Of a stretch of 33,377 nt of DNA, positions 22,814 through 30,008 are shown piece by piece. The stretch's first letter is position 1. The number at the start of each line of letters is the position of its first letter. The position numbers were made by a program, and so were the translations under genes. Under the pieces are notes generated by a model, which saw only the letters and a list, made by a program, of their open reading frames with translations, did no database searches and was not told the DNA's origin. The DNA is from an uncultured Porphyromonadaceae bacterium (lineage in GTDB: Bacteria; Bacteroidota; Bacteroidia; Bacteroidales; Muribaculaceae): positions 1 to 33,377 of the forward strand of contig CAMWJD010000002.1 of NCBI GenBank assembly GCA_947174515.1, written 5' to 3'.

Positions 22814-24716
22814 GATCATAGTATTTGTCTCAGCTGTAGTCATTTCTCTGCTGATAGGATTCTCCTCCCTGTTGCCGGCAGAAATATACTCTTCAGCTAT
22901 ATGGAAAATCCTTTGGATAGCGATAGCCGGGGTTCTTATTGTAGGAATAATAATGGGGCGTCTCTGGCGGAATGGTCCTGCTTTAATAATGCATATATCA
23001 TTTTTATGCATGATCGCAGGGGGCTTCTGCACTTCTCTCTTCTCCCGCCGTGGGACGCTCCATCTTTTCCCTTCCCAGACAGCAGATCATTTCATGACAT
23101 CTGACGGAAAGATGGAGAAACTTCCCTCTGCCGTCACCCTGCTGTCGTTTGCTCCGGAATATTATCCGGGAATGAATTTTCCAAAGGATTTCAAGTCGGA
23201 GCTGAAGACTGCATCGGGCGATACGATGAGGATATCGATGAATCATATCGGGCGTCTTGGTAATTACCGCTTTTATCAGACTTCCTACGATGACCGTGGA
23301 GGCACGCTGCTGACAGTCACACACGATCCTGCCGGCATTGCCGTGACATATACAGGTTTCCTTCTCTTTGCCATCGGAGGGCTTGCATGGCTTCTACGTG
23401 GAAAGATAAGGCAGGCAAAGAAAATATCACCCGTCATTATATTGCTATGCTTCATATGCGTAGGTGCGGACAATTTATATGCTGTTCCGGCTGTCGGCGC
23501 AGATATGGCTGACTCTTTGGCAACCAGGCAGGTGCTTTTCAACGGCACTACAATGTCGTTTGCAGGATTCGCCGACAAGCTTACATATAAACTCACCGGA
23601 CGGGGAAGTGTGTCCGGACTCTCACCGGAAGCTTTCACAGCATCCTTGATAAAATACCGGGAAGAATGGAGCAAGGTTCCCCTCCTTAAGGTGAAAAGCA
23701 AGGCTTTGAGAGAAGCCCTTGAGATCGACGGCAAATATGCATCAGTCTCGGATCTCTACGATGAAACGGGAGAATACATCCCTGCACGATTATACAAAGG
23801 GGGTGCCGGATCTCTCGACAAGGATATCCTCGCACTCGATGAAAAGATGGCTCTGCTCATTGATCTTTGGAACGGGGATCTCTTCACCCCACTCCCGCCG
23901 GGATCAGAAAACCTAAGGTCGGATTTTTCGATTAAATCGGAGATTTTATACCATAAGATCCATCCTGTCAAGATGCTTTTCATTTGCGCGATAATAATTG
24001 TCTCCTTCATTCTATTGTCGCGGATATTCAAAAAAGAGATCCCTGTTTTCCCGTTCATTGCAGTCTTGGGGATATTGGGGATAATAGTGTATGTATGGCT
24101 CTGGTATATATCGGGAAGCGTACCACTGTCAGACACTCCCGACATCATGGAGTTTGTCGGCATATGCATGATCCTATTGTCAGGAGTGGCGGCATGGCGT
24201 AAAGAATCCCGGCTTCTCGTGGCTCTCGGTATGGCAGCCGCCTCCTTTCTGCTGCTCGTGGCGTGGCTGGGGATAAAAGATCCTGTCTTGAGTCCCGTGA
24301 TGCCGGTGCTTGCCTCGCCATGGCTGTCGGTACATGTATCGCTCGTGATGCTGGCATACGCAGTTCTCGGATTCACGCTTCCGGTTGCCGTCACCGCACT
24401 TTCGGTGTCCTCTCAACGGGACAGGCTCGTACATCTTGCCATGTCCCTTCTTGCGCCCGGGATTTTTCTGTTGGGTCTCGGCATCATCACCGGAGCTATG
24501 TGGGCAAATGTGTCATGGGGCCGCTACTGGGCATGGGATCCCAAAGAGACATGGTCGCTCGTCACCTTGATGCTTTATTCCATCCCTCTGCATAAATATT
24601 TCCGGATGCAGCGTCTTCATAAATTCTGCTGCATTTATCTTATCCTCGCTTTCTCATCAATCCTGATGACTTATTTCGGTGTCAATCTCCTCCCGTCACT
24701 CCATGCCTACAACTGA
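22800..24716 (+). CDS. ccsA: System II cytochrome c synthase, ResB-CcsA (CcsBA) type
   Basis: The 638-residue membrane protein joins an N-terminal ResB-like part with a C-terminal CcsA part. ResB-like: TM segments near 6-26, 33-52 and 60-80, then a periplasmic segment and a TM near 182-200. CcsA: multiple TM segments from about 395 to 630. The haem-handling WWD motif is visible (SWGRYWAWDPKETW, from about W573), as are TM/periplasmic His candidates in LIMHIS, LSVHVS, IPLHKYF and the C-terminal LLPSLHAYN. System II synthases attach haem to CxxCH motifs in the periplasm; two such proteins are encoded just upstream. It is shorter than many CcsBA fusions. It overlaps the upstream gene by 14 bp. 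Confidence 0.87.
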   Translation: MSRTEIIVFVSAVVISLLIGFSSLLPAEIYSSAIWKILWIAIAGVLIVGIIMGRLWRNGPALIMHISFLCMIAGGFCTSLFSRRGTLHLFPSQTADHFMTSDGKMEKLPSAVTLLSFAPEYYPGMNFPKDFKSELKTASGDTMRISMNHIGRLGNYRFYQTSYDDRGGTLLTVTHDPAGIAVTYTGFLLFAIGGLAWLLRGKIRQAKKISPVIILLCFICVGADNLYAVPAVGADMADSLATRQVLFNGTTMSFAGFADKLTYKLTGRGSVSGLSPEAFTASLIKYREEWSKVPLLKVKSKALREALEIDGKYASVSDLYDETGEYIPARLYKGGAGSLDKDILALDEKMALLIDLWNGDLFTPLPPGSENLRSDFSIKSEILYHKIHPVKMLFICAIIIVSFILLSRIFKKEIPVFPFIAVLGILGIIVYVWLWYISGSVPLSDTPDIMEFVGICMILLSGVAAWRKESRLLVALGMAAASFLLLVAWLGIKDPVLSPVMPVLASPWLSVHVSLVMLAYAVLGFTLPVAVTALSVSSQRDRLVHLAMSLLAPGIFLLGLGIITGAMWANVSWGRYWAWDPKETWSLVTLMLYSIPLHKYFRMQRLHKFCCIYLILAFSSILMTYFGVNLLPSLHAYN

Positions 24717-24722
24717 TCTGTC

Positions 24723-25202
24723 ATGCACCAATATCGAACAATACACGGTTTCCTTGGGCATAAAATGCTCCTGAAAGCAGAAGGACACGTACTTACCCAA
24801 TGCAGATGGACATCTCCTGACTCTACGGGTTTCACGCCGGATGAACCGGGAAACGCAGTAATAGCCACGGCTGTGTCACAGATTTCGGAATATCTGGAAG
24901 GAAGACGAAAGGATTTCTGTGTTCCCCTGCGTCTGGTGGGCACTGAATTCCGAATGAAAGTATGGAATGAGATGCGCCGGATTCCATATGGAGAGACAAT
25001 AACCTACAAGGAACTGGCACGACGCATCGGCTCCCCTGATGCCTGCCGCGCTGTGGCGAATGCCTGCGGAGCCAACCCCTTCCCGATCATAATCCCCTGC
25101 CACCGCGTCGTTGCCTCCGGCGGCAAGCCCGGCGGCTACACCGGAGGTCTCGACATAAAGCTCGCATTGCTTGAGATTGAAAAACGAAACGCTCATCAAT
25201 GA
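24723..25202 (+). CDS. ogt: Methylated-DNA--protein-cysteine methyltransferase (Ogt-type)
   Basis: The 159-residue protein has the alkyltransferase core: the DNA-binding HTH region (RMKVWNEMRRIPYGETITYKE), the arginine finger (R109 in CRAV), and the active-site PCHRV with acceptor Cys126. It transfers alkyl groups from O6-alkylguanine to itself. It begins 6 bp after the cytochrome c synthase stop, so it is in the same operon. A DNA-damage repair gene there could fit nitrosative stress, since N-nitroso compounds alkylate DNA, but this is speculation. Confidence 0.92.
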   Translation: MHQYRTIHGFLGHKMLLKAEGHVLTQCRWTSPDSTGFTPDEPGNAVIATAVSQISEYLEGRRKDFCVPLRLVGTEFRMKVWNEMRRIPYGETITYKELARRIGSPDACRAVANACGANPFPIIIPCHRVVASGGKPGGYTGGLDIKLALLEIEKRNAHQ

Positions 25203-25203
25203 C

Positions 25204-25240
25204 GAAGCCTCCTGCCGCATCGGATGTGGCAGGAGGCTTC
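25204..25240. terminator. Strong hairpin between ogt and fructokinase genes
   Basis: A 13-bp perfect stem, GAAGCCTCCTGCC (25204-25216) with GGCAGGAGGCTTC (25228-25240), around an 11-nt loop. The T-run is poor on both sides, yet position between convergent genes suggests transcription end. Confidence 0.75.
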
Positions 25241-25263
25241 TGAATAAAAGTAGATAGATTTGA

Positions 25264-26142
25264 TTATTCCGTCAGATCGGAGGGAAGCACCGGCATCGCT
25301 CCTTTCTTGGTGCATACAAATGCTGATGTGCGCACTGCTATTGAATGTGCCTCTTCCACGCTCTTGCCCTTGAGTATGCTGGCAATGAAGGCTGCAGTGA
25401 ATGAGTCGCCTGCGCCTACAGTGTCAGCCACCTCCACTTTGGGAGTAGGCTGGAACGACACCTTGCCCGGAGTGAACACGTAACTACCGTTGACACCGCA
25501 AGTGAGGATAAGCATCTTAAGGTTGTATTTGCCAAGAAGAATCCAGCACTTGTCCTGAAGATCGATACCCGGATAGCCGAACATACGGCTCACAGTGACC
25601 AGTTCTTCATCGTTGATCTTGAGGATATTGCAACGCTCCATCGAATTTGTGAGGATTTCCTTGTTATAGAAGCCCTGACGGAGGTTGACATCAAACACCA
25701 CAAGATTGTCCTCGCCCTTCGGCATGGCGTAAAGAAACTTATTGATGGTCTCGCGTGACACTACATTGCGCTGTGCCAGCGAGCCGAAACATACAGCCTT
25801 GGTCTTCTTTGCCAGACCCTCCAGAGCCTCGTTGAAAGGAATATTGTCCCATGCAACGTTCTCCTTGATATCATACATCGGGATTCCTGCCTCGTCAAGC
25901 TCCACCTGGACGGTGCCGGTGGGATAAGGCACTACGGAGATAAGCTGGTTGAGACCCTTGGAAGTGAAATTGTCAAGGATTTCCTTGCCGAGATGGTCGT
26001 CGCCGACGGCGCTGACCACACAACTCGGGAGTCCGAACTGCGACACGTGATATGCGAAGTTTGCGGGCGCACCGCCGATTTTCTTTCCTTCGGGGAGGAT
26101 GTCCCATAGCGCCTCGCCCATTCCTACTACAAAGTCTTTCAT
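25264..26142 (-). CDS. Fructokinase (PfkB family)
   Basis: The protein is 292 residues from the ATG at 26142, the start of the conserved MKDFVVGMGEALWD. PfkB marks are the substrate-binding GGAPANFA near residues 23-30 and the catalytic-base/anion-hole motif VGAGDSFTAAF near 250. It phosphorylates fructose to fructose 6-phosphate, which suits the MFS permease and GH32 gene upstream on the same strand. A longer start at 26244 would only translate the repeat array upstream. It is the last gene of the minus-strand unit. Confidence 0.9.
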   Translation of the reverse strand: MKDFVVGMGEALWDILPEGKKIGGAPANFAYHVSQFGLPSCVVSAVGDDHLGKEILDNFTSKGLNQLISVVPYPTGTVQVELDEAGIPMYDIKENVAWDNIPFNEALEGLAKKTKAVCFGSLAQRNVVSRETINKFLYAMPKGEDNLVVFDVNLRQGFYNKEILTNSMERCNILKINDEELVTVSRMFGYPGIDLQDKCWILLGKYNLKMLILTCGVNGSYVFTPGKVSFQPTPKVEVADTVGAGDSFTAAFIASILKGKSVEEAHSIAVRTSAFVCTKKGAMPVLPSDLTE

Positions 26143-26162
26143 GTTATATATATTGTTTAATT

Positions 26163-26216
26163 GTTTGACAAGTTTAGGATGTTTAGGGCGTTTAAGGGGT
26201 TTAGAAGGGTTAGGAA
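26163..26216. repeat. 9-bp repeat array (GTTTAGNNN) before fructokinase
   Basis: Six consecutive 9-bp units: GTTTGACAA, GTTTAGGAT, GTTTAGGGC, GTTTAAGGG, GTTTAGAAG, GGTTAGGAA. Read on the gene's sense (minus) strand the core is CTAAAC, the same core as the array before the imelysin gene. Confidence 0.8.
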
Positions 26217-26250
26217 GTTTCAAACATTCAGAGAGGAACGACATTAAGAG

Positions 26251-26267
26251 GGGTTAAGACTTAACCC
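26251..26267. repeat. Perfect dyad between two 9-bp arrays
   Basis: GGGTTAAG (26251-26258) and CTTAACCC (26260-26267) are perfect inverted partners about one base, lying between the two opposed 9-bp arrays in the gap between the permease and fructokinase genes. Confidence 0.75.
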
Positions 26268-26314
26268 AATTAACCCAATTAAACTTCTTAAACCATCTAA
26301 ACCATTTAAACTAA
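26261..26314. repeat. 9-bp repeat array (YTAAACNNN) after the permease
   Basis: Six exact consecutive 9-bp units: TTAACCCAA, TTAACCCAA, TTAAACTTC, TTAAACCAT, CTAAACCAT, TTAAACTAA. It is the opposite orientation of the array at 26163-26216, so the transcript of this gap could fold into a long imperfect hairpin. Confidence 0.85.
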
Positions 26315-26319
26315 AACTC

Positions 26320-27498
26320 TTACGCGTTCTTGATCTTAAGCGTGTAGAACGCCAGATAAATCACGCCGAGTGTCATCACAGCCACTGCGCCGGCAACGCC
26401 AACGGCATCCTGTGCGAATCCCATGCAGAGAGGGAACACAGTGCCTCCGAAAAGACCCATGATCATAAGACCGGAAACCTCGTTCTTCTCCTTCGGTTGG
26501 CGGTTGAGAGCCTGTGCGAACACGACGCTGAAAATGTTGGAATTGCCGAAACCGATACAGGCGATAGCAGCAAGCACAAGGAACTGCGAGGATGACACGA
26601 AGAGTCCTATCATACCGAGCATCATGCAGAAGACACTGAATGCGAAGAAAGACTTGGCCGACATCTTGGCAAGGATGAAGGAGCCGAGCAGACAGCCGCC
26701 TGTGCGGAAATAGAAGTAGATCTGAGTACCTATTACTGCGTCTTCCACGCTGAGTCCGAACTTTTCTGTCAGAATCTGTGGAGCGAATGTATTGGTGCCT
26801 ACGTCGATACCCACATGACACATTATACCGAGAAAGCAGAGAAGCACGAAAGGTATGCGGAGCAATACAACACATTCCTTGAAGCCTGTCACCTTGTCAG
26901 GTTGTTCCTCGCTGATTGGAGTGGCACCAAGTGCAGCGATAGACAGGAGGCAGACAGCGGCAAAGATGGGGAAGACAACCCTCCATTCAAGTCCGAAAGT
27001 CGGCATCAGCATTGCGGCGCCCCACGCCATGAGATATGGAGCGAGAAGGGATGCAAGAGCCTTCACAAACTGACCGAAAGTAAGGGTCGAGGCAAGACGA
27101 TCAGGATTGATGAGACCCGAAACGAGGGGATTGAGCGATGTCTGCATCACGGCATTGCCTATACCCAGCAGCGAGAATGCTGCCAGCATCGTATAGTAGC
27201 CGGTATGGAACATCGGGATCACGAGTGAAACGAGTGTAAGCAGAAGCGACAGAAGAACGGTCTTCTTACGCCCTATCTTATTCATCAGTATCCCCGTAGG
27301 GACAGAGAAGATGAGAAACCAAAAGAATACAAGGGAGGGGATGAATCCTGCCTGAGCGCCGGAGAGATTAAGGTCGACCTTTACAAAATTAGTGGCTGAG
27401 CCAACGAGGTCTACGAAACCCATCGAGAAGAAGCAGAGCATTACCGGGATGATCTGCATCATAAATGATTTGCGGTCGGTTGCGACTGATTGTGCCAT
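26320..27498 (-). CDS. MFS sugar permease (FucP / glucose-galactose type)
   Basis: The 392-residue protein has about 12 hydrophobic segments and the FHS-type MFS features: the first TM with PVMLCFFSMGFVDLVGSATNFVK, the loop MNKIGRKKTVLLS between TM2 and TM3, and the mid-loop at about 195-205. In Bacteroides fructan loci a permease of this sort brings fructose across the inner membrane. Seven bases separate it from the GH32 stop, so it is in the same transcript. Specificity for fructose rests on its neighbours. Confidence 0.87.
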   Translation of the reverse strand: MAQSVATDRKSFMMQIIPVMLCFFSMGFVDLVGSATNFVKVDLNLSGAQAGFIPSLVFFWFLIFSVPTGILMNKIGRKKTVLLSLLLTLVSLVIPMFHTGYYTMLAAFSLLGIGNAVMQTSLNPLVSGLINPDRLASTLTFGQFVKALASLLAPYLMAWGAAMLMPTFGLEWRVVFPIFAAVCLLSIAALGATPISEEQPDKVTGFKECVVLLRIPFVLLCFLGIMCHVGIDVGTNTFAPQILTEKFGLSVEDAVIGTQIYFYFRTGGCLLGSFILAKMSAKSFFAFSVFCMMLGMIGLFVSSSQFLVLAAIACIGFGNSNIFSVVFAQALNRQPKEKNEVSGLMIMGLFGGTVFPLCMGFAQDAVGVAGAVAVMTLGVIYLAFYTLKIKNA

Positions 27499-27505
27499 AT
27501 CGGAT

Positions 27506-29350
27506 TTATTTTGTTTTCAGTGAATATATCTTGAGATTGCTGATTTTAGACTTTCCTCCTGCAGAAGAAACGGAAAGAGTGCTGTAAGGTTCAACAGGGA
27601 AGACAAGATTTGTCATCACAAACTGTCCGTCGTTGCCGAATACCTCGATACTTGACTTGTCGACGAATATGCGAAGCGAGATTCTGCCATTGTTCTCAAA
27701 TGTCGGGGAAACTGTCACTGCAGGGAAGTTCTCGCTGAAATCTACGATTCCACTCACCTTTCGGTCAAACGACAAGGTATGTTTGTCTGAATCATATATC
27801 ATATCCACCTTGTTGCCGGCTTTATTGGAAAGAGTCAGTGTGACAGCATCTTTCCCGGCTGCATCGATGTCGAGAAGTATCTCGCATATTCCGCTGTTTG
27901 CAGCAGGGAGTGCAAAGCTGACGGGATTCTTGCCGGCCTTTACGCTTCCCTTGCTCAGTGTGAGTTTGCCTCTAAGTGCCGTAAGTTCGGGAGAAGGGGC
28001 GCTTGATGCATAAATCTGTCCGTCCGGCCCCTTGAAGAGTCCGATCTCGCGTGGCAGTGTGTTCGCACTGCGGAACTGCCGGGTCGGCACATCGGCGGCA
28101 TACTGCCAGTTGCTCATCCAGCCGATTGAGGTGCGCCGTCCGTCGGGCGCGTCGCTCCAGCTTACGAGCGCATAGTTGTCCTTGCCGTAGTCAAGCCATT
28201 TGGTAGGCACATTGCCCCGGGCATCGGTGTCTGCCTTGAAGGTCTTTCCGTCCCAGTCGCCTGTGAAATACTGGATTGCGGAGCCTCCGAACGGACCGCC
28301 GGGATTGATGTTGCAGATAAGCACCCATTTCTTCTCATTGGTTCCTTCTACCGGGAGCTGGAACAGGTCAGGGCACTCCCACACTCCGTCCTGACATCCC
28401 TCCCCTTTCCCGAAGCCGCTCTGCAGCGTCCAGTTCTTCAGGTCGGGGGAAGTGAAGAAAAGCATCTCGTGGTCGAGGGCATGGGCAAGCACAAGGTTCC
28501 ACTCCCCGGTATCCTTGTTCCAGAACATATTCGGATCGCGAGCCTCGCTTTCGAGGGTAAGAATGGGATTGCCGTCATATTTCGTGAAAGTCATGCCGTT
28601 GTCGCTGCTGTGCGCGAGGCTCTGCATCTGGCTTGTGCCGGCAGAGGTGTAGAGCGCGATCACCTCATCATTGCCAAAACCGGCTGTGCCCTCATGGTCA
28701 ATGACACAGCTTCCGCTGAATATTGAGCCGAGTCCGTCGGGGCGGATGGCGATTGGCTCATGCTGCCAGTTGACGAGATCTTTTGATGTGGAATGAGCCC
28801 ATGTCATGTTCTGCCACTTTGATCCGTAGGGATTGTACTGGTAATAGAGATGCCATACTCCATCTTTATAGAACATGCCGTTAGGGTCGTTCATCCAGCC
28901 ATAGAGTGGAGTGTGGTGGAATGCAGGACGGTATTGCTGCTCATTATCCTGAATGTCGAGGGTATTGGCGAGGGTGATCCCTTTCCAGCAGGCGTCTTCC
29001 TTAGCCTCGCGCACTGAACTGCGTCCCTGAGGTGTCACCACATCGAGAGTCACTTTTTTCCCCTTATATGGAGAAAGGTCGAATGGAACGAGATAATCGG
29101 TCTTAGACTTTGCAAGACGCACATAGATTGTCTCTGCGATCTTTCCGTCTACAAGCACATTGATGCGGGCGTCGTCGATATTTTCCTGTACGGGAAGCAT
29201 CAGATACTGATCGCCTCCCGCCACCCTTACGAGAGTGTTGTTGACTCCGAGATGGTCTATCTCAAGTCCGTCGGCAGCCGTGGCAGGAATCGCTGTAGCC
29301 ATCATTCCTATAGCTGTCATTGCAGTGATGAATCTTTTGATATCAGTCAT
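27506..29350 (-). CDS. GH32 fructanase (levanase/inulinase-type), exported
   Basis: The protein is 614 residues from the ATG at 29350. A signal peptide (ends near IPATAA) is followed by an N-terminal beta-domain (about 28-120, DUF4980-like), the GH32 five-bladed propeller, and a C-terminal beta-sandwich (about 465-614). Catalytic residues are seen: Asp155 in WMNDPNG (nucleophile), Asp272 in ARDPNMF, and Glu325 in WECPDLF (acid/base). GH32 enzymes release fructose from fructans or sucrose; exo or endo action cannot be told here. It is the first gene of the minus-strand fructose unit. A start at 29440 lies in the leader and adds a non-signal-like N-terminus. Confidence 0.92.
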   Translation of the reverse strand: MTDIKRFITAMTAIGMMATAIPATAADGLEIDHLGVNNTLVRVAGGDQYLMLPVQENIDDARINVLVDGKIAETIYVRLAKSKTDYLVPFDLSPYKGKKVTLDVVTPQGRSSVREAKEDACWKGITLANTLDIQDNEQQYRPAFHHTPLYGWMNDPNGMFYKDGVWHLYYQYNPYGSKWQNMTWAHSTSKDLVNWQHEPIAIRPDGLGSIFSGSCVIDHEGTAGFGNDEVIALYTSAGTSQMQSLAHSSDNGMTFTKYDGNPILTLESEARDPNMFWNKDTGEWNLVLAHALDHEMLFFTSPDLKNWTLQSGFGKGEGCQDGVWECPDLFQLPVEGTNEKKWVLICNINPGGPFGGSAIQYFTGDWDGKTFKADTDARGNVPTKWLDYGKDNYALVSWSDAPDGRRTSIGWMSNWQYAADVPTRQFRSANTLPREIGLFKGPDGQIYASSAPSPELTALRGKLTLSKGSVKAGKNPVSFALPAANSGICEILLDIDAAGKDAVTLTLSNKAGNKVDMIYDSDKHTLSFDRKVSGIVDFSENFPAVTVSPTFENNGRISLRIFVDKSSIEVFGNDGQFVMTNLVFPVEPYSTLSVSSAGGKSKISNLKIYSLKTK

Positions 29351-29674
29351 ATATGTAGTTTTGAGTTTTCCTTTTTGTTTAGTATCGGGAAGCGATCCTT
29401 TCAAGGGTCTGCCTCCCGATACAATCTTCGAACCTAACAATCTTCCTACTTAAGGATTTTCCTTATTCGAACCTAATAAACCTAAATAATAATAAACCTA
29501 AACCTTTGTTTTCTCTCCATTCAGAAAAGATTCTCCGTTATTTGACAGTGATATCTTTTCGACACTGCAAAACTACTATATTTATCGGAAACAGTCAATT
29601 AAATTTTATGCATCATATGTAAAATTTGTTGCATCCCCCGTTTTTTTATACTTTCCACACTGTTTTTTATATAA
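29351..29674. other. GH32 leader and control region
   Basis: This 324-bp gap holds the GH32 promoter (29568-29599, minus) and a predicted leader of about 210 nt. The leader contains TTCGAACCTAA as an 11-bp direct repeat (29427-29437 and 29466-29476) and two 9-bp units, AACCTAATA and AACCTAAAT, at 29470-29487. No small ORF with family resemblance was seen. Confidence 0.6.
29568..29599 (-). promoter_or_regulatory. Promoter of the GH32/permease/fructokinase unit
   Basis: Minus strand: ATTG (29599-29596), 20 bp, then TAGTTTTG (29575-29568), followed by C. Confidence 0.7.
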
Positions 29675-29860
29675 GGGAGGGGATTAATCACCAACTATGG
29701 ACTGACCACCGGCGAAATCAACTATGTGTGTCTGTATGCCATCGGACTGAGGGGCAAGGAAGTGGGCAAGCAGCGCAACCGCCGCACCGAGATCATCATC
29801 ACCCCGAAGCTCGACGATTTCATGGACCTAATCGACCACGCCCCCGAATCCAACGACTGA
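29675..29860 (+). pseudogene. C-terminal remnant of an OmpA-family gene
   Basis: The frame ending with TGA at 29858-29860 is open back to a TAA at 29672 and has no ATG start ahead of the homologous part. Its 59-residue reading includes KEVGKQRNRRTEIIITPKLD, the typical end of Bacteroidetes OmpA-like peptidoglycan-binding domains (NRRTEI...). The upstream domains of such proteins are missing, and a good terminator follows 22 bp after the stop. It therefore looks like the last piece of a deleted or recombined gene. Confidence 0.75.
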
Positions 29861-29881
29861 CCCTCAACGATGAATATACGG

Positions 29882-29917
29882 TCCTCCGTCTCCCCCGAGA
29901 CGGAGGATTTTGTTTTT
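29882..29917 (+). terminator. Rho-independent terminator after the OmpA remnant
   Basis: TCCTCCGTCTC (29882-29892) and GAGACGGAGGA (29897-29907) form a perfect 11-bp stem with a CCCC loop, followed by TTTTGTTTTT. Confidence 0.92.
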
Positions 29918-29930
29918 GGTTCATTTTTTC

Positions 29931-29960
29931 TTTGATTTTCGAAGATTATTGCTAACTTTG
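29931..29960 (+). promoter_or_regulatory. Promoter of the hybrid two-component gene
   Basis: TTTG (29931-29934), 18 bp, then TAACTTTG (29953-29960, next base C). Transcript would start about 40 nt before the ATG at 30009, so any longer N-terminus starting upstream is excluded. Confidence 0.72.
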
Positions 29961-30008
29961 CAAGCGCAACCTGACATTTTTTTCGAACAACCTACAATCT
30001 CACAGTTA

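Noticed and set aside
22499-24394. Several long minus-strand frames (for example 22499-23032 and 23756-24394)
   Set aside because: Antisense to the RidA-like and ccsA genes, which are strongly supported; no recognisable domain.
26143-26244. 34-residue N-terminal extension of fructokinase
   Set aside because: It is a translation of the 9-bp repeat array (three-residue period, Pro/Lys-rich) and is not part of a PfkB fold.
26163-26314. CRISPR array
   Set aside because: Units are 9 bp, degenerate and without spacers; no cas genes are near.
29626-29955. 109-residue plus-strand frame
   Set aside because: It runs through the OmpA remnant in the wrong frame and across a strong terminator; the homologous frame is the one ending at 29860.
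29910-30008. Extra 33 residues at the N-terminus of the hybrid regulator
   Set aside because: They precede or overlap the promoter at 29931-29960; the ATG at 30009 gives a proper membrane signal.
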